A stretch of DNA of 22,722 bases. Origin: Podochytrium sp. JEL0797 (lineage: Eukaryota; Chytridiomycota; Chytridiomycetes; Chytridiales; Chytriomycetaceae). Below the pieces are notes generated by a model. That model was not told the origin of the DNA, made no database searches, and was given only the letters and a program-made list of their open reading frames with translations. The translations under genes were made by a program, and so were the position numbers. The stretch is taken from assembly GCA_027596195.1 (NCBI GenBank), contig JADGJG010000359.1, positions 1-22,722 on the forward strand, written 5' to 3'. Positions 19,198 to 22,722 of this stretch are shown piece after piece (within the stretch, counting starts at the first letter, position 1; each line of letters opens with the position of its first letter).

Positions 19198-19538
19198 GGT
19201 GTTGTTTCCGTTTGTTTGATGAAATTGTCTACGTGAATTTTTTGATTCGGCCGGTGCGACGAGAAAAATAAATGAATTCTGTAGTATTTTGATTAGTGCG
19301 TTGCTTTGGTTATTTATTGATTCTTCCAACGTTTGAGAACTGTTGACGATTTGGTCCGAGAGCATCTCAAAATTCTGTGAATCGTGAGTTGCGAAAAAGA
19401 CGTGATGAAAATTCTGTGTTTTGCGTGAGCGCGTTCGCGTGTTCGTCCCTCCCCCAATAATAGTTCGTGCTTAGAAATAGGGATCGTGTATCCGTTTATG
19501 ATGAAATCAGACCCCCCAGAGCTTCCAACTTTCAAGGG

Positions 19539-19584
19539 AGACCACGGGCGGACCGTGTTGCACTGACCAAATGATCAACTGTGC
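19539..19584 (+). repeat. 46-bp hairpin element, copy 1
   Basis: Contains CACGG-GCGGA-CCGTG (19543-19557), a perfect 5-bp stem with a 5-nt loop, then TTGCACTGACCAA and ATGATCAACTGTGC. Across the 32 bases from CCGTG to the end it differs at two positions from copies 2 and 3. Confidence 0.8.
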
Positions 19585-19702
19585 GGTCTGCGCTGTTTGT
19601 CAGTATTGCTCGTTTGGGTTCGACTCGAGAAGAGGCCGGCGGACCAGCACTGGCGGACCAGTATGCACTTCTCAAAACACTAATGGCGCGGTGGGCGGAC
19701 CA
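19547..19702 (+). repeat. Dispersed GGCGGACCA words
   Basis: GGCGGACC occurs at about 19547, 19638, 19652 and 19695. The middle two are arranged as GGCGGACCAGCACT and GGCGGACCAGTATG, a near-tandem 14-base repeat. The first overlaps the hairpin of element copy 1. Confidence 0.6.
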
Positions 19703-19736
19703 TCCGTCGCCCCAACAGTTGATGGTGAACTAAGGT

Positions 19737-19782
19737 AGACCACGGGTGAGCCGTGTTGCACTGACCAACTGATCAACTATGC
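19737..19782 (+). repeat. 46-bp hairpin element, copy 2
   Basis: Stem CACGG (19741-19745), loop GTGAG, stem CCGTG (19751-19755), then TTGCACTGACCAA and CTGATCAACTATGC. The final 32 bases are identical to copy 3 and the start AGACCACGG is identical to copy 1. Confidence 0.85.
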
Positions 19783-19816
19783 TGTCTGTGGCCTTTCGTT
19801 CGGGAAATCGGGATTA

Positions 19817-19861
19817 AGCCACGGCGAGACCGTGTTGCACTGACCAACTGATCAACTATGC
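19817..19861 (+). repeat. 46-bp hairpin element, copy 3
   Basis: Stem CACGG (19820-19824), loop CGAGA, stem CCGTG (19830-19834), then the same 27 bases as copy 2. The stem is preserved while all three copies have different loops. Spacing from copy 2 is 80 bases, and from copy 1 to copy 2 it is 198 bases. Confidence 0.85.
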
Positions 19862-20329
19862 CGCTTGTGACACCCTATTCCGCGCCACCACCCGAGGGTG
19901 TTCCTGTCGATCGGTAATCTCCGTCACGTCGGTAATACCATCTCGGAATTCCCAAGTGTTGCGAAATCCATTGCGAAGGTGGGATCGGAATCACGCGGTT
20001 CGAACGATATCAATCTTGCGAGTTTCAAAATCTTGCAAGCTCGTGGATACTCAAGGGAAAAAATATAAACCTATCAACTAGGAAAAATGTTGTGCAAACT
20101 AGAAGTTCCCTTGGATGTCCAACTTTATTATCTTTGTAAATCTCTATAATAATGGAAGGAGGAGGAATACGACAACATCACCCAGGCACGCAAACAAATT
20201 TTCTTTGTTTGATTTTAATCTCTTTTCAGAAGTGTCTTTCAGAAGTGTCTTTTTTGGTCCTTTGAACATGATTGTGGAAGTTCTTTTTTTTGCGTAAAAC
20301 TTTAAAACTTCAAAAATAACGAAATAAAT

Positions 20330-22412
20330 TCACACAGGTTCGAGGCCATCGTCAACTTTCTTCAACACGGCCGCAATCGCTCTCGCCCCAAACCCTCCAC
20401 TCACTTCCAAAATCCTGTCAATTTCCTCATCAGCCTTCTCCAACGCTTGCTCCCTCCACTCCTTCGCAGCCTTCCTGTCCTCCAACCAACGCGCATACAA
20501 AACCGGGTCCTCTTTGATCTTCTCTTCAATTTGCCGATGATACTCTGCCCCCAATCTCTGCGATTCCAACCACCGCGCCATGGCTTGAGGGTCTTGTTGG
20601 AGTCTCTCGGCTTGGTCTTTCAAGTCCGCACGGCTTTCTTTGTTTCGCGCGTCTTGCAGATTCTTGGCCGCATCTTCGCGTTCTTGGCGAACTTTGGTTC
20701 TCGCAAGGACGACGAGACGCCAGAATTTCGTGTCTGAATTTGTTTTTTTTGCGTGGAAGCGACAAGTAAATATTAAGATGCCATTAAAAACAAGTGAATG
20801 CTTACAAAAAACCTTGGCTGCCTTCGCGCCCACGTCAGGGCATTGACAGCACCGGTCAATAAACACGGCCTCTGGCAGCTTCAGCAGCTGTTTCCCCGAC
20901 TCATTAGGACACAAGACGGCAGGATCGATTGTGCTCGAATTGTTCGCGACCCACTCTTGCAACTTGGCGTTGCTCCAAGACGCCGGGTCGTTGGGAGACG
21001 CGGCTTCCGTCAACGGAGGCACTTGGACCTTGAGAGGGGAGATGTAGCGGAGAGTGTTGAGAGTGTGGGCCGTGTCCAAAACGCTTGGATTGAGTGTGGC
21101 AATCACGACCGTTTTGGCAACGCGAAGACTCGAGAGTTCGAACGCGGATTTGAGGAGAAGCGTGAGTTTGGAGTTTCTGTACGGAACGTGGACGTGTTTG
21201 GTACTCAGGACGGCCAAGGCGCGGTTGCGGATGCAATCTTTGAGTGTCGTCAGGCTCTTGTTGATGTCGACGCTTTCTTGCATGCGTTCCTTGTCGTGGT
21301 TTCTCGAATCGGAGGCGGACTCGGAGCCGGCAAGGTCCAAGAGGTACAGGACACCGTCCTCGGCTTCTGGGAGGCGCAGGTTCTTGACGGTGATTTTGCA
21401 GATGGCGTGAGAGCGCGACGAAGTATCATTTTTGGCAGTTCCGACAGTCTTGCGGAATGCGGAGCCGCGAGAAATGATTGACATGAGTTCGTCTGTGAGG
21501 AATCGTTAGTTTTAAGTCCAAAAATTCCATTCCTAAGTACCTGGGTTTCGGACACGTTCTTCAACGGCTCCCTTGACTTGGACCTGGCCCAACACGTCCT
21601 CTAAGATGGCCACCTCAGTTGGAAAGTTGAGCAAATCTAATGAAAAAAGGAATTTAGAAAACTGGATCGCGCGAGCTTGCTTTCGGACGAACCGCGCGCC
21701 TTGTTTCCCAGGAGCTCAAAGAAGGACGCATGAAATTCAAAGTCGGCAGACTCGGATATCTTTGTGGCAGATACTCCATCGTGTTGCTGTCTGTACTCGC
21801 GAGCAAACTGAAAGAGATCACGTGCAATGAAGTTTTCGATGGCTGTCGGGTTTGTGTCAAAGGGAATACGAAAACTGAGGTAAACCAAGCGGGAAGCGCA
21901 CCTGTCATCGTATGGGTCTTGCCAGAACCAGTTTGGCCAGAAGCAAACAAGGAGCCCACCCCTGATTTGGATTACGTCAGCCACGATCAGAACGGGGGTG
22001 GAAATGTTTGAGACCCACCTCCTCCAAGCGCGATCGAGATCAAACCTCGTGCCGCCTTCTGATACACTTGCTCGTTCGTTGCATCCTGCCCAAACGCATG
22101 ATCGACACCGAAATCGCGCGTCGTGACTTTGGGACCTCGGAAATTGGATTCGAGCGAATGTACGAACACCTTGTCCTCCGTGGCGTTCGCAGGAGATGTT
22201 GTCACGGCGGAGAAGAGACCGGCCGTGGTTTCGGCGGCAAGAAGGGGTCTTGCACGGATGCAAATCACCACGTCGCGATCATCGACCTCAAAAGTGGTCT
22301 CGTAAACTGCAGAGGGGATTGTGAAGGCAGTCTTGGAAGTGAATTTGGCGATTTCCTTGTCGAGAAAGTCTTGTTGCGCGAGCGCCTTCTGTTCTGCCGC
22401 TGTGAACTCCAT
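20330..22412 (-). CDS. Kinesin-13-like motor with SAM-like domain
   Basis: The model is complement(join(20330..20733, 20806..21492, 21541..21636, 21693..21842, 21902..21961, 22019..22412)), 596 residues, with five introns of 48-72 nt and all phases consistent. The motor spans ~47-390: DVVICIRARPL, P-loop GQTGSGKT (140-147), switch I NDTSSRSHA (255), switch II LLDLAGSES (~284), then DINKSLTTLKDCIRN, PYRNSKLTLLLKSAF and IATLNPSV...TLNTLRY. The form INKSLTTLKDCIR and the ~45-residue segment before the motor fit the kinesin-13 (KIF2/KIF24) group, whose members depolymerise microtubules at spindles, centrosomes or flagella. Residues ~406-470 look like a SAM domain (WSNAKLQEWV, LCPNESGKQLLKL, FIDRCCQC). 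The tail 470-596 is a charged coiled coil with WLESQRLGAEYHRQIEEKI and WLEDRKAAKEWREQALEKAD. Some donors are weak (GTTCGT, GTGCGC). Confidence 0.85.
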
Positions 22413-22722
22413 TTGTTGGAGAGATTTTGAGTGTGTTTGGGATGCGCAAAAATCTCCTTCTGTGCCAACGGCACTGAACTTCTCATCGGATCACCAAGTT
22501 GTAGAAATCAGCGCCATCACTCAACCACAGGGCGAAAGCATCCAGAACCTCTCGGCAGCTTTCTCCCAAAGTTCGATGCACGCGAAGCATCTCGTTTCGA
22601 AACGGTTGAATCGTGCAGCATTGCTACTGTATTTTTTGAAGAAGAAGCGCGTTTCGGAATTGTCAGATATGCAAATCTTTGAGAAAAAAAAGAGATGACT
22701 CATCTTCCATTGGCGTTGGCAT
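22413..22722. other. Upstream region of the kinesin gene
   Basis: 310 bases between the kinesin start and the window edge. Short ORFs on both strands are low-complexity and without motifs. It presumably contains the kinesin promoter; I see no other gene that can be supported. Confidence 0.4.

Larger units (their letters stand above)
19198..20329. other. Gene-poor intergenic region with dispersed repeats
   Basis: About 1.1 kb without a convincing gene. Contents: AT-rich 19240-19330; three copies of a 46-bp hairpin element (19539, 19737, 19817); a cluster of GGCGGACCA words at 19547-19702; TCGGTAAT twice (19910, 19930); and AT-rich sequence from 20040 that includes the kinesin 3' UTR. A small tandem duplication of TTTCAGAAGTGTCT lies at 20224-20250. 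A 60-codon ORF at 20115 looks random. Confidence 0.5.

Noticed and set aside
19539..19861. CRISPR array
   Set aside because: Only three copies, unequal spacing of 198 and 80 bases, and a eukaryotic context.
19990..20015. tRNA gene suggested by a B-box-like GGTTCGAAC
   Set aside because: No matching A box, acceptor stem or anticodon arm can be folded around it.
20115..20297. 60-codon plus-strand ORF
   Set aside because: AT-rich, Phe-rich random-looking sequence in the kinesin 3' flank.

Overview
The window is nuclear DNA of a eukaryote. Its genes carry many short introns (about 48-95 nt, GT...AG, often with a CTAAC- or CTAAT-like branch site), spacing is compact, and 3' ends carry AATAAA. 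A PA2G4/EBP1 homologue, a bacterial/mitochondrial-type asparaginyl-tRNA synthetase, a fungal-looking monocarboxylate-type MFS sequence and a kinesin-13-like motor (a class missing from most Dikarya) together suggest an early-diverging, probably zoosporic (chytrid-like) fungus. That placement is inference. All exon structures below were assembled by hand by joining reading frames at GT/AG sites and checking codon phase.

Layout. 1-93 (+): last 30 codons of a gene that enters from the left. 437-2574 (-): a gene whose central region resembles a DNA-binding domain of bacterial ParB-like and phage proteins; its frame is crossed by one in-frame TAG. 3051-10258 (-): an eight-exon gene for a ~2260-residue protein with an alpha-solenoid-like N-terminal third and a long Ser/Pro/Glu-rich remainder. 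10310-11814 (-): a type II membrane glycosyltransferase. 12001-13320 (+): the PA2G4 homologue, divergent from the glycosyltransferase. 13432-15114 (-): asparaginyl-tRNA synthetase. 15345-15842 and 16291-16812 (+): tandem paralogues that look like universal stress protein (USP) folds. 17243-18667 (-): a multiply broken MFS transporter pseudogene with an unrelated coding-like fragment inside it. 18658-19197 (-): a small coiled-coil protein. 19198-20329: a gene-free stretch with three copies of a 46-bp element that keeps a hairpin stem. 20330-22412 (-): a kinesin with a SAM-like domain after the motor.

The genes do not form one pathway. Three pairs share short intergenic regions: glycosyltransferase/PA2G4 and AsnRS/USP-like 1 are divergent, and PA2G4/AsnRS are convergent. 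The stretch from about 16.8 to 20.3 kb stands out from the compact remainder because it holds decayed and rearranged sequence plus dispersed repeats. The most novel items are the hairpin repeat family, the ParB-like domain in a fungal-type gene, and the coding-like fragment inside the transporter pseudogene.
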